Source: Helicobacter sp. MIT 99-5507 (GTDB lineage Bacteria > Campylobacterota > Campylobacteria > Campylobacterales > Helicobacteraceae). From it: a stretch of 64,000 nucleotides of DNA. Positions 34,541 to 42,833 of the stretch are shown here, one piece after another. The translations under genes were made by a program, and so were the position numbers. Each line of letters opens with the position of its first letter. The first letter of the stretch is position 1. The DNA is taken from assembly GCF_003364295.1 (NCBI RefSeq), contig NZ_NXLO01000001.1, positions 124,001 to 188,000 of the forward strand. The letters run 5' to 3'. The notes beneath the pieces were generated by a model, which was not told the origin of the DNA, did not search any database, and saw only the letters and a program-made list of their open reading frames with translations.

Positions 34541-35281
34541 ATGCAAAAGTTTGATTTAGATTCTAAACAAAAATTGCTAGAATTTTTAAAAGCACAGGCA
34601 AGCAAAAAGTATAAAGATTTTCATACAAAGCTTACGCCAAACAATCGTGAGATTTTGGGTGTGAATGTGCCTTGTTTGTGCTCCATTGCAAAGGAGTTAA
34701 AAAAGCAAGGGCAAGATAAGGCATTTTTGGAATTTTATTTAAAAAACAATAATGAGATTCTATATGCAGAAATCGAAATGCTGCTTAGCATTGTTTTAAG
34801 CGCACATGAGATAAACAATAAACAAGAATTTTGCGAGTTTATAAAACTAACTAGGCTTTTAATCAAGAATCTAAGAAGCTGGGTGAGTTGTGATATATTT
34901 ACACCAAAGGTTGGGCAAGAATTTTGCGAGGAATATTTTAATTTTTTTTGCTAGAACTAAGCGCAAACAAAGGGGAATTTATATCGCGTCTTGGTATTGT
35001 TGGAATGCTTGCATTTATTCCACAAAAATCTAGCAAGATTTTAGAACATTTGCAAAATATAGATTCTGAATTTTATTATATCAATATGACAATTGCATGG
35101 GTTTTTTAGCATTATTTTTATCAAAGAAAATACGCTAACAGATTCTATAATTTATAAAGCACTTAAAAGCAATAGCCTAAAGCCCTTTATCCATAATAAA
35201 ACAATTAGCAAAATTTGTGATTCTTTACGCGTAGATAAGGACACAAAAGACGCACTCAAAACCTTGCGGGCAGGAAAATAA
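34541..35281 (+). pseudogene. DNA alkylation repair protein (AlkD-like), frameshifted twice
   Basis: The first 137 codons have HEAT-repeat sequence typical of AlkD-like glycosylases (GVNVPCLCSIAKELKKQG, ...LRSWVSCDIFTPKVG). Continuity is lost at a T8 run (34942-34949, nine needed), then LELSANKGEFISRLGIVGML continues. A second break lies at a T6 run (35102-35107, five needed), after which SIIFIKENTLTDSIIYKALK runs to 35281. Corrected length is about 247 residues, normal for the family. It begins 27 bases after hsdM. Confidence 0.82.
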
Positions 35282-35282
35282 A

Positions 35283-35298
35283 AGGGCTTAAAAGCCCT
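35283..35298 (-). terminator. Terminator hairpin after the FkbM gene
   Basis: AGGGCTT (35283-35289) pairs with AAGCCCT (35292-35298). Read on the minus strand the stem is followed by TTTTATTTT, giving a plausible intrinsic terminator for the gene ending at 35307. Confidence 0.6.
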
Positions 35299-35306
35299 AA
35301 AAATTC

Positions 35307-36091
35307 TTAAAGTCTAAGGTTGTCTTTCGTCGCAACATAATTTGTCGTAACAAATTGTTCGTAAAATTCCCTGTATTCTGGTATTTTGTAGAGCTTGCTA
35401 TTTGGTAAGATTCTATAAATTGACATATTTTTATCCTTGAAAAAATACCAAAAATCCTGAAAATAGGTTTTTGTATCAATATTGCACCCACCAAATTCAA
35501 ATGTCACAATATCAATGGCATTTTTTGCAAATAATTCTAGCGCGCCATTTAAAACATCTAGTTCGTGTCCTTCGACATCAAGCTTCAATAAATGAATATG
35601 CTCTATATTGTGCATTTTGCAATAAGTATCAAGTGTGTTTATATGCACCTTTTGGCTTTGTTCAAAACTAATATTAAAATGATCTAATCGCCTAAGCGAA
35701 GCCAAGCTCGACCCTTGCTTGTCATAATAAAGTGTGGCATCTTGTTCTTGTGCGCCCAGCGCAAAATTATTAAGAATTATGTTTTCATCAGTGTTTTTAA
35801 ATCGCTGTAAAAGGAGTTCAAAAGTAGGAATAGAAGGCTCAAAACAATGCAGACTTGCTATCACCCCCCCCCATTTAAGGCTTTAAGACATAAGGTTGCG
35901 TAATCACCCTTGTTTGCACCTACATCAAAAATGCAATACGGGGATTTGAGATTTTTGCTCAATACTTTAAATACACATGCCTCTCCGCTAGAATCTACAC
36001 TTGCACCTGAACCAATGCCCGCACACAAAAGTATTTTTCTTGCAATTTGTTCAAATTTATGTGTTCTAGAGCTAAATAATTTTGATAGCAT
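35307..36091 (-). CDS. Phase-variable FkbM-family methyltransferase (OFF in this sequence)
   Basis: The gene starts at 36091 (MLSKLFSSRTHKFEQ). Its first 76 codons include the SAM-binding motif CIFDVGANKGDYATLCLKAL and stop right after a G9 run. The second part reads SLHCFEPSIPTFELLLQRF, then LKLDVEGHELDVLNGALELF and VTFEFGGCNIDTKTYFQDFW to 35307, all typical of FkbM O-methyltransferases that modify surface sugars. Ten (or seven) G would join both parts into about 261 residues. It stands alone between the AlkD remnant and a broken small gene. Confidence 0.88.
35864..35872. repeat. Poly-C/poly-G slippage tract (9 bp)
   Basis: Nine consecutive C on the plus strand inside the FkbM coding region, the only such long C or G run noticed in the window. 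With nine, translation hits TGA directly after the tract; with ten the frame is restored. Confidence 0.93.
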
Positions 36092-36233
36092 AAAAACTCC
36101 TCAATTTGGTAATTTGAGGTGTTATCATAACGCAAAAAGCAACAAAATCTAGTGTCAAAATAGCCTCAAAGGGTGAAAATTTGCTATAGTATAGCTTTTA
36201 TGTATTTTTATTATAAAAACTTGGAGGTGTGAA

Positions 36234-36638
36234 ATGGCGCAAAATGAAGCGATAAATAATGGCACAGTGAGCGATGAAGCGGGGCTAAAAGAGGCTATTG
36301 CAAGTAATCAAAGCTCGATAGAAATCGAAGGGAATCTCGCGTAAAAAGTCGTGCGGATAAAAGCCACAGGTGCGGTGGCGTGTGTGGTGGCAGTGGGTGC
36401 TGTGATAGCTATCATCGCACTTGTAGCAAGGACTTATTTTATGACACCTACTACCTCGGATGCGCTTATGGCGATTCCTGGAGATTCTAGCATGCAGGCA
36501 GATTTTGGTATGTTAATAGTGTTTGGGATTTTGACACTTGTGGCAATTAGTGCGATACTTATCGCGTTATTTAATAGATTACGAAAATATAGAGTGGAAA
36601 AGCTTTCAGATTCTCGCGTGAGGCTTGAGCGGAAGTAG
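36234..36638 (+). pseudogene. Small two-helix membrane protein with a nonsense codon
   Basis: GGAGG (36223-36227) precedes ATG 36234, and 36 codons (MAQNEAINNGTVSDEAGLKE...) lead to TAA at 36342-36344. The same frame continues with VVRIKATGAVACVVAVGAVI (first helix), then SMQADFGMLIVFGILTLVAI (second helix) and a basic tail to 36638. Without the stop it would be 134 residues. I do not recognise the family. Start, frame conservation and helices suggest a real gene recently lost. Confidence 0.6.
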
Positions 36639-36995
36639 CTTTCAAATTCTTGGAGCTAGATATAATTTTTTAGCAAAAAAGAGGGATTATTATAAATATC
36701 GCAATGCTTTGCATAGGTAAATATGATATTTTGGACATGTCATTTGCTCCCTACAAGATTGAAATATCCCACTTTAAAAAAGATTCTCATCAAAGATAAA
36801 AACTACTATAGCAGTTACAACTTTTTGCAGAGAGTCGCGAATGATAGGAATGAAAGTAAAAAGTGTCTATATTTAAAATCATTTTTTAGAAAAATAAAAC
36901 TATTTTTTAAAAAATATAAATTTCTTCAAAAAAACCTTGACATACACCAAGTGTAATGCTTTTTAATTCGATTTTAAATAAATAAAGGAGCAAAA
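36639..36995 (+). other. Low-GC gap with no supported gene
   Basis: A 77-codon frame (36723-36956) of Lys/Phe-rich composition is open but has no ribosome-binding site or recognisable motif, so I do not call it. AAGGAG at about 36984-36989 belongs to the next gene. Confidence 0.4.
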
Positions 36996-37520
36996 ATGCC
37001 ACAAAATATTTTTGATACAAAAGAGTTAAATGAGTTATCACAAAGTGATCCTGAATTTATCGCTAATATGCGCTATTTTATGGAATCTGAAGTAATGCAA
37101 GAAAGCACACAAATTGATGCTTCCACAAGAGCAAAAATAAGCTTAGCTGCAGTGATAAGCACACAAGGAGCAAATCTTTTTAATATACTCTTAGATTCTA
37201 TGCTTGTAGCATAATCTGATACAAAAGATACAAAAACTTTACAAAATACGCCATATATTACAGCAATAGAAACAAAAGAGTTGATCTATCAAGCTACATA
37301 TATAGGGCTATCTAAAAGTTTAGAATTCCTTAATATATGTAATAAGATTTTTAAAGACAAAGGTATTAAACTGCCACTAAAATCACAACAAAAAATCACA
37401 ACAAAAAATCACAAGAGCACAAAGACAAGAAAAGGGCTTAGAAACTCAGCGCATACTTTTTGGAGATGTTATAGACAAAGGTAACAAATCTGCACCAAAA
37501 GATGTGCAACATATCCGCAG
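36996..37520 (+). pseudogene. Carboxymuconolactone-decarboxylase-family protein, broken
   Basis: After AAGGAG the frame reads FDTKELNELSQSDPEFIANM and TRAKISLAAVISTQGANLF, then stops at 37212. Downstream pieces ETKELIYQATYIGLSKSLEF, KGIKLPL and GDVIDKGNKSAPKDVQHI belong to the second copy of this duplicated all-helical domain, in shifted frames. The end is replaced by transporter sequence from about 37520. These proteins are AhpD-like redox enzymes, often beside a cupin as here. Confidence 0.75.
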
Positions 37521-37968
37521 TCTTTTTATGTATGGTTTGACTTGTGTGGTAGGGAATTTTTTAGCGGGCAAACTTTGCTTAAAAATCCTGCAAAACTCTT
37601 GCTAGCACTCCCTTGTGTAATGCTTGTTTTTTATATATTGCTTTTTATTTTTGGTGCCATGGGTTATGTTACTATACTAATTTTATGTATTCTTGGTGGT
37701 GTTTGCAGGGATTTTAAACTCTGCTAGTCATTTTATGCTTTTAGAGCCAGCCAAAGGTGCAAAAGCATTTGCTAATGGATTATTTATTAGCACGGCAAAT
37801 ATAGGCACTACTTTTGGCACAATAGCTTGCGGGCTTTTTGTATCTTTAGAGGGTTCTCGTTTTGCAACTCTTGGGTCAGTTATTTTTATTATCATATGTT
37901 TTGTAATGGTATTTTTGCGTAATAGAGAACTTTATAGTAGTAAGAAGAATAGAACTAAAATATTTTAA
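37521..37968 (+). pseudogene. Major-facilitator-superfamily transporter, C-terminal remnant
   Basis: Fragments MYGLTCVVGNFLAGKL, LALPCVMLVFYILLFIFGAM and, in another frame, ASHFMLLEPAKGAKAFANGL and LGSVIFIIICFVMVFL correspond to the last five or so helices of an arabinose-efflux-type MFS permease. It is frameshifted near 37590 and 37700 and fused to the carboxymuconolactone-decarboxylase remnant. Confidence 0.78.
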
Positions 37969-38046
37969 ACTAAAAATATTCTACATGCTATAATGATTTT
38001 TTTATAATTTTTTCATAAGGATTAAAAAATATTTAAAATATTAGTA

Positions 38047-38508
38047 TTGATTATATCTTTAGGGAGTATGGTAATGGCGAGTGAAACACAATTCATTGAT
38101 AGGGCAGGGATCTTAGGAAGCTTTAAAGGGGATTCTAAAATATTTAGTGGTGAAGTCAAGGTAAATATGATGTTTAAGGATAATTCATGGCGTAACTTTG
38201 GCGGAGGCTTAGTTGAGTTTAGTAAAAATGCTAGAAGTGCGTGGCATACACATCCAGCAGGACAGACTTTGATAGTAACAGATGGTGAAATTTTAACAAG
38301 CACAGAATCTGGTGAAAGCTTTATTGCTAAAAAAGGTGATGTGATTTCTTGCCCACCAAATATCAAGCATTTTCATGGTGCGACAAGTAAATCTAGCGGT
38401 GCTCACATCGCACTTACAGGCACAAAAGATTCTAAAAATGTAACTTGGCTTGAACTTGTAAGTGATGAGGAATATAAAAATGCACTACAAAAGGCAAGTG
38501 ATAAATAA
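38047..38508 (+). CDS. Periplasmic cupin-domain protein
   Basis: The cupin core has the metal-binding pattern WHTHPAGQTLIVTDGEIL and CPPNIKHFHGATSK. The region before ETQFIDRAG looks like the end of a signal peptide (LVLIISLGSMVMAS), but no ATG begins it. The nearest start is TTG at 38047, and an ATT after AAGG near 38022 is out of frame by one base. The N-terminus may therefore be damaged. Homologues usually sit beside carboxymuconolactone decarboxylase genes, as here. The substrate is unknown. Confidence 0.7.
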   Translation: MIISLGSMVMASETQFIDRAGILGSFKGDSKIFSGEVKVNMMFKDNSWRNFGGGLVEFSKNARSAWHTHPAGQTLIVTDGEILTSTESGESFIAKKGDVISCPPNIKHFHGATSKSSGAHIALTGTKDSKNVTWLELVSDEEYKNALQKASDK

Positions 38509-38548
38509 TAAGTAAAAAATTTAAAAATATAGGCAAATTAATTTATAA

Positions 38549-39169
38549 TTAATTTGCTACACAATCTTTAAAAATATATTTATGTTCATCTGGTAGAATC
38601 TCATAGATTTTATTTGCTAGCTCTCTAATCTCCCACAATGCACTTTTACTACTTCGTAATTCTAAGAAATTTTGCAGACTTCTTGCATTTATACTCCAGG
38701 TAAGTTCAGTCTTATAACTCTCTGGCAAGCAATATTTTGCGATATCTAAACTTGTATTTTCAAGCAATATTAATCTTAGATTTTCTAGTGCTTTTATGCT
38801 TGCACTATCTACATTTTTATCATTTGTTAATACCAAATATTTACTAGCTTTTTGCTCATTTTCTTCTACTGGTAAAAAACTAGATTCTGCTTTTAGTTCT
38901 TTTAGTGTGTATCTTGTAGATTTTACACTATAAGAAGCAATCCTATGTCTAGCTAATTCTTGCAACAAAGCCCTACTAATACCTTGAATGTAAAATGTAT
39001 AATATATATGTTCTAGCGTGGATTTATGTTTATTTTTATTACCAACTCTATCTATTAAGGCTCTGTCTATACTACCACCATTATCACCTTTATCAAAGCT
39101 TTGCCAACAAGTTCTAATTGCATGAGAACATACGCTTAGTGGTGTATGATTTAGAAGTGTAATTTTCAT
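38549..39169 (-). CDS. thyX: FAD-dependent thymidylate synthase ThyX
   Basis: A 206-residue flavin enzyme that makes dTMP from dUMP with methylene-tetrahydrofolate. The ThyX hallmark is present as RHRIASYSVKSTR, with EHIYYTFYIQGISRALLQEL before it and SINARSLQNFLELRSSKSAL near the end. The Ser in the motif is conserved. The gene follows ftsW by 14 bases and is probably co-transcribed with it. Confidence 0.95.
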   Translation of the reverse strand: MKITLLNHTPLSVCSHAIRTCWQSFDKGDNGGSIDRALIDRVGNKNKHKSTLEHIYYTFYIQGISRALLQELARHRIASYSVKSTRYTLKELKAESSFLPVEENEQKASKYLVLTNDKNVDSASIKALENLRLILLENTSLDIAKYCLPESYKTELTWSINARSLQNFLELRSSKSALWEIRELANKIYEILPDEHKYIFKDCVAN

Positions 39170-39183
39170 AAAGTTCCCTTTTT

Positions 39184-40416
39184 TTATTTTATAGTCTTAC
39201 TAATGGATAGCACCATACCTATAGCAATACAAGTAGCAATTATTGCACTACCACCATAACTTAAAAATGGCACAGCAATACCTTTTATAGGTATGATTCC
39301 AGTGATTCCAAAAGCATTTATCAAAAATGAAAAGCCAAGCATAATTGTTACGCCTATACAAAATAATGAATATACATTATCTTTTGTTCTATTTGCAATT
39401 TTTAAGATTCTATATAAAATCACTGCAAAAAATAGCAAACAAATAAAAAGCCCAACTATTCCGCCTTCTTCTACCAATCCAGCCAAAACTACATCGGTAT
39501 GGACTTCACTTAAAAATCCAAGTTTTATGATACCATCGCCAATACCACTTCCAAAGATTCCGCCATTATTCATTGCAGAAATTGAATAAAATACCTGATA
39601 TGGTTCTGGTGTATTTTCTATCCTCATGCTTTGTGCTAGATTTTCAGGAAATATTGATAGGACTAAATCTTGGATACTTCCCCACCAAGTTTTTACTCTT
39701 ATTATTCTATGTTCACTTGTAATGATGGCTACTATAGCAAGTGCTAGTGAAGTTAGAAATAATATTCCTACAAGCTTAAAGCTCCCACCAGCAAAAAGTA
39801 GCATAATACCAAGTATAATTGCCATTAATACTACTTGCCCTAAGTCATTTTGCATAACAGCAATAAAAAACACAATAAATCCAAATACAAAAATATATGG
39901 CAATAAAACTAATAGCTCGGAAAATACACTATCTCTTTCCACTCCTACAAATTTTCTAGAAAAACTCCAAGCCAAAAATACTATAAATCCAATTTTGAAA
40001 AATTCAGATGGTGCAAGTGAAAATCCGGGCAATCTAATCCATCTTTTTGCACCACCAGCACTGCTTGCAAAGCTATCTGGTAAAAACTGCATAATAATTA
40101 TCAAAAATACAGAAAAAAATAGTATAAAAAATCCAAATTTATAAATAAGCTTTGAAGGTTCTACTTGTGAAAATAGCCACATAAGCAAAATTCCAATCAC
40201 AACTGCAAATAATTGTCTAACAAAAAAGTGAAACTCTCCATATCCATAAAAGTCTATTGCATAGGTGCTTAGCGAATATGATAGAATCGTGCTAAAAGAT
40301 AGCAAGCAAACAGAATAATAAAATAGTATCTTATCAGCCAATTTTTTAGAATCCTCAATCAAAGAAAAAGTATTTAGAATCTTAGAATTTTGGATTCTAT
40401 CAAAATTTTGCATCAT
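39184..40416 (-). CDS. ftsW: SEDS-family peptidoglycan polymerase FtsW
   Basis: A 410-residue integral membrane protein with about ten helices. It matches the division-specific SEDS glycosyltransferase: GGAKRWIRLPGFSLAPSEFF, a large periplasmic loop with YSISAMNNGGIFGSGIGDG, and the C-terminal IPIKGIAVPFLSYGGSAIIA. FtsW polymerises septal peptidoglycan together with FtsI. Two tandem ATG codons (40416, 40413) may start it. RodA is the alternative, but the GIIPIKG...FLSYGGS ending fits FtsW better. Confidence 0.9.
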   Translation of the reverse strand: MMQNFDRIQNSKILNTFSLIEDSKKLADKILFYYSVCLLSFSTILSYSLSTYAIDFYGYGEFHFFVRQLFAVVIGILLMWLFSQVEPSKLIYKFGFFILFFSVFLIIIMQFLPDSFASSAGGAKRWIRLPGFSLAPSEFFKIGFIVFLAWSFSRKFVGVERDSVFSELLVLLPYIFVFGFIVFFIAVMQNDLGQVVLMAIILGIMLLFAGGSFKLVGILFLTSLALAIVAIITSEHRIIRVKTWWGSIQDLVLSIFPENLAQSMRIENTPEPYQVFYSISAMNNGGIFGSGIGDGIIKLGFLSEVHTDVVLAGLVEEGGIVGLFICLLFFAVILYRILKIANRTKDNVYSLFCIGVTIMLGFSFLINAFGITGIIPIKGIAVPFLSYGGSAIIATCIAIGMVLSISKTIK

Positions 40417-40518
40417 ATTTACTAGATTCTAATTTGTTTGATAATAAAGTTTTAAAGTCTTTTATCTAAAAAAATAAAGATAATAAATTAAAATCATATT
40501 CTATATAGAATCTATCTA

Positions 40519-42279
40519 TTAATATTTCTTTTTTAATATTTCTTTTATTATATCGCTACTAGCATTATTGATATTTTCAAATGAGCCAAAGTGGTTTAAT
40601 AGCTTTTTTATTTGTGCTTTTGAAAATGTAGAATCTAGCATATTTTTTGCCTTTTTTTGACGATGAAATGTGATAGCATATCTATGGACTTCATCTCTTA
40701 GCCTTTGTAAAAATAGTAATCTATCATCATTTTTATTTAACTTTATTGTAAGTTCATTTGTGCGGAGTATATCATTTGCCCCACCTTTAGAACGATATGC
40801 TTTAGAATCTACTTTTTCTTTTGCTATGGCTACTATATCTACATTTGCCCCACTAGAATCTAATACACTTTTAGCTATATTTATTTGCCCTTTTCCACCA
40901 TCTATTAGCCATAAATCAGGAGGTGGAGTGGTAGAAAAATCTTTTGCTCTCCTACTTAATAACTCTTGCATTTGAGAGTATTCATCAATCCCTGTTAAAT
41001 TATATCTTCTATAACTATCTTTTATAAATTCAAGTTCCCTCCCAGCTTGCCATACTATCATACCACCTACGATAGAATCTCCACTATGATGACTTGTATC
41101 AAATACTTCTATCCTATATGGTATATTTTGCAATCTTAGTAAAGTTTGGATAGATTCTAATAGCTTATCATCGCTATTGCTTTCTATGATATTTTTTGCA
41201 TTATTTAGTGCTAAATCTATTAGATTTTGTTGCTCTTTGTTTTTTGGTTTTGTAATATTGATTTTTTTATCACTTTGGATAAAAGATAATATCTCATCTT
41301 TATCTTCTAAATCTATTGGCAGTAGTATAGAATCTAGATTTAATGCTATATTGTTTTTGTAATGATTAATTAGGGCTTGTGAATATAAATAAGATAAATT
41401 AATATCATTGTCATTGTGATTAATGAAATAATAATCACTTGAAGTGATTTTACCATCTCGCATAAATAGCTTAATAAGCACGCTTTTTTTATTATTGTTA
41501 CTATATATCGCAAATATATCAAAGTTGTATAATTTTGCTAAGTCAATAGTGCTAAAATTAGAAAATTGGCTTATCTTTTTTATCCTAAATTTTAATATAT
41601 TTGCTTCTTCAAATCGTAAATTAGAAGCCAAAGAGAGCATTTTTGTATTTAGCATTTTTATTAGCTTATTTGGATTTTTTAGTAAATCTATTGCTTTTTT
41701 GATGATTTTTTTATATTCATCTTGTGAGATTTTGCCTTCACATGGTGCATAGCATCTATTTATTTGATAAAATAGACAAGCCTTTTTTTCTTTTAGGCAA
41801 CTTTTTTTTTGCACAAGTGGCAGAATCTCATAAATACTATCTGTAATATCTTTTATACCACTTGCATAAGGTCCAAAATATAAATGATCTTTATTTTTTA
41901 CTACTTTTCTTACAACTTCTAGTCTTGGAAAGGATGAGCTATTGTCAATCAAAATATATGGATAAGTCTTATCATCACGAAGTAAGATATTATACTTTGG
42001 TTTTAGCTGCTTTATAAGGGAATTTTCTAAGATCAGTGCGTCTTGTTCATTATTTACTATAATAGTTTTTATATATTTTATTTTTTGCACCATATTGTAG
42101 ATTCTAGGGCTTAGCTTTGAGCTTGGTTTGACTTTGTTGTCACTAAGGTTAAAATAGCTGCTTACGCGTTTTTTTAGGTTTTTTGCTTTTCCTATGTATA
42201 GGATTCTATCAAACTCATCAAAATATTCATAAATTCCGCTATCTTTTGGGAGATTTTTTATGCTAGTTAGAAGATTCAT
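40519..42279 (-). CDS. uvrC: Excinuclease ABC subunit C
   Basis: A 586-residue nucleotide-excision-repair nuclease. In order: the GIY-YIG domain (DSGIYEYFDEFDRILYIGKA), the Cys-containing CLFYQINRCYAPCEG, a UVR motif near residue 205, the RNase H-like 5'-incision domain (IEVFDTSHHSGDSIVGGMIV, WLIDGGKGQINIAKSVLDSS) and a short C-terminal helix-hairpin-helix. It overlaps the upstream DciA-like gene by 17 bases, suggesting co-transcription. Confidence 0.96.
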   Translation of the reverse strand: MNLLTSIKNLPKDSGIYEYFDEFDRILYIGKAKNLKKRVSSYFNLSDNKVKPSSKLSPRIYNMVQKIKYIKTIIVNNEQDALILENSLIKQLKPKYNILLRDDKTYPYILIDNSSSFPRLEVVRKVVKNKDHLYFGPYASGIKDITDSIYEILPLVQKKSCLKEKKACLFYQINRCYAPCEGKISQDEYKKIIKKAIDLLKNPNKLIKMLNTKMLSLASNLRFEEANILKFRIKKISQFSNFSTIDLAKLYNFDIFAIYSNNNKKSVLIKLFMRDGKITSSDYYFINHNDNDINLSYLYSQALINHYKNNIALNLDSILLPIDLEDKDEILSFIQSDKKINITKPKNKEQQNLIDLALNNAKNIIESNSDDKLLESIQTLLRLQNIPYRIEVFDTSHHSGDSIVGGMIVWQAGRELEFIKDSYRRYNLTGIDEYSQMQELLSRRAKDFSTTPPPDLWLIDGGKGQINIAKSVLDSSGANVDIVAIAKEKVDSKAYRSKGGANDILRTNELTIKLNKNDDRLLFLQRLRDEVHRYAITFHRQKKAKNMLDSTFSKAQIKKLLNHFGSFENINNASSDIIKEILKKKY

Positions 42280-42745
42280 TATTTTTTTTGATTATATTTT
42301 TTATAGATAAAAAATATTTTGCATAAGGGCTATTTTCATCGATGATAAAATCACCATTTGCTCTTTCTTTATAATATTCTATGGTTTTATATCCTATATC
42401 AATATTTCCTATATCAAATCTATTTAGTATATTTTTTGGGAGATATGCTTTTGTATCTTTGATATTTTTTATAATTTCAAAATCATCAGAATCTTTTTTT
42501 ATAATTTTTAGTTGTTCTATTGTACTTAGAATTATATTTTTTTTATAATTGTTAAATTCACTTACACTTGTTGGGTGATTGAATGCAAAAAGCAAAACTT
42601 CGCCTTTTATACTTGAATACATAAATGATTTTCGTAAGTTATAAGGTAGTGTTGCAACTATTTTATTTATAATTTCAATTGTGTTTATTTTTTTAAAATT
42701 ATTTTGATTACGAATATTGGAGATGATAGATTGAAAATTATTCAT
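42263..42745 (-). CDS. Conserved hypothetical protein, possibly DciA/DUF721-like
   Basis: The start at 42745 (MNNFQSIISNI) is chosen because upstream codons overlap a lipoprotein gene on the other strand. About 160 residues. The segment LRKSFMYSSIKGEVLLFAFN followed by HPTSVSEFNNYKKNIILSTI resembles the KH-like DUF721 fold of the helicase-loading protein DciA, but the match is by pattern only. The rest is helical and Lys/Asn/Ile-rich. Sits just before uvrC. Confidence 0.6.
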   Translation of the reverse strand: MNNFQSIISNIRNQNNFKKINTIEIINKIVATLPYNLRKSFMYSSIKGEVLLFAFNHPTSVSEFNNYKKNIILSTIEQLKIIKKDSDDFEIIKNIKDTKAYLPKNILNRFDIGNIDIGYKTIEYYKERANGDFIIDENSPYAKYFLSIKNIIKKNNESSN

Positions 42746-42832
42746 TTGGTGATTATAGCATATTTGTTTTGTTTTGTTGGTTGTGGATATAAAGCAGATC
42801 CAATAAATACTCATAATGTAGAATCTAAATAA
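42731..42832 (+). CDS. Small LptM-like lipoprotein (33 residues)
   Basis: TTG at 42731, eight bases after GGAG, opens MKIIHLVIIAYLFCFVGC, a textbook lipoprotein signal peptide with the lipobox Cys at residue 18. GYKADPINTHNVESK follows and the stop ends one base before the nadB ATG. Tiny lipoproteins with Cys-Gly-x-Lys-x-x-Pro after the lipobox are the LptM (YifL) type, which assist assembly of the LPS translocon LptD-LptE. Length, spacing and motif make a real gene likely. It overlaps the opposite-strand gene start by 15 bases. Confidence 0.72.
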   Translation: MKIIHLVIIAYLFCFVGCGYKADPINTHNVESK

Positions 42833-42833
42833 A

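Noticed and set aside
36723-36956. 77-codon Lys/Phe-rich frame
   Set aside because: AT-rich sequence gives such frames by chance; no ribosome-binding site, no motif.
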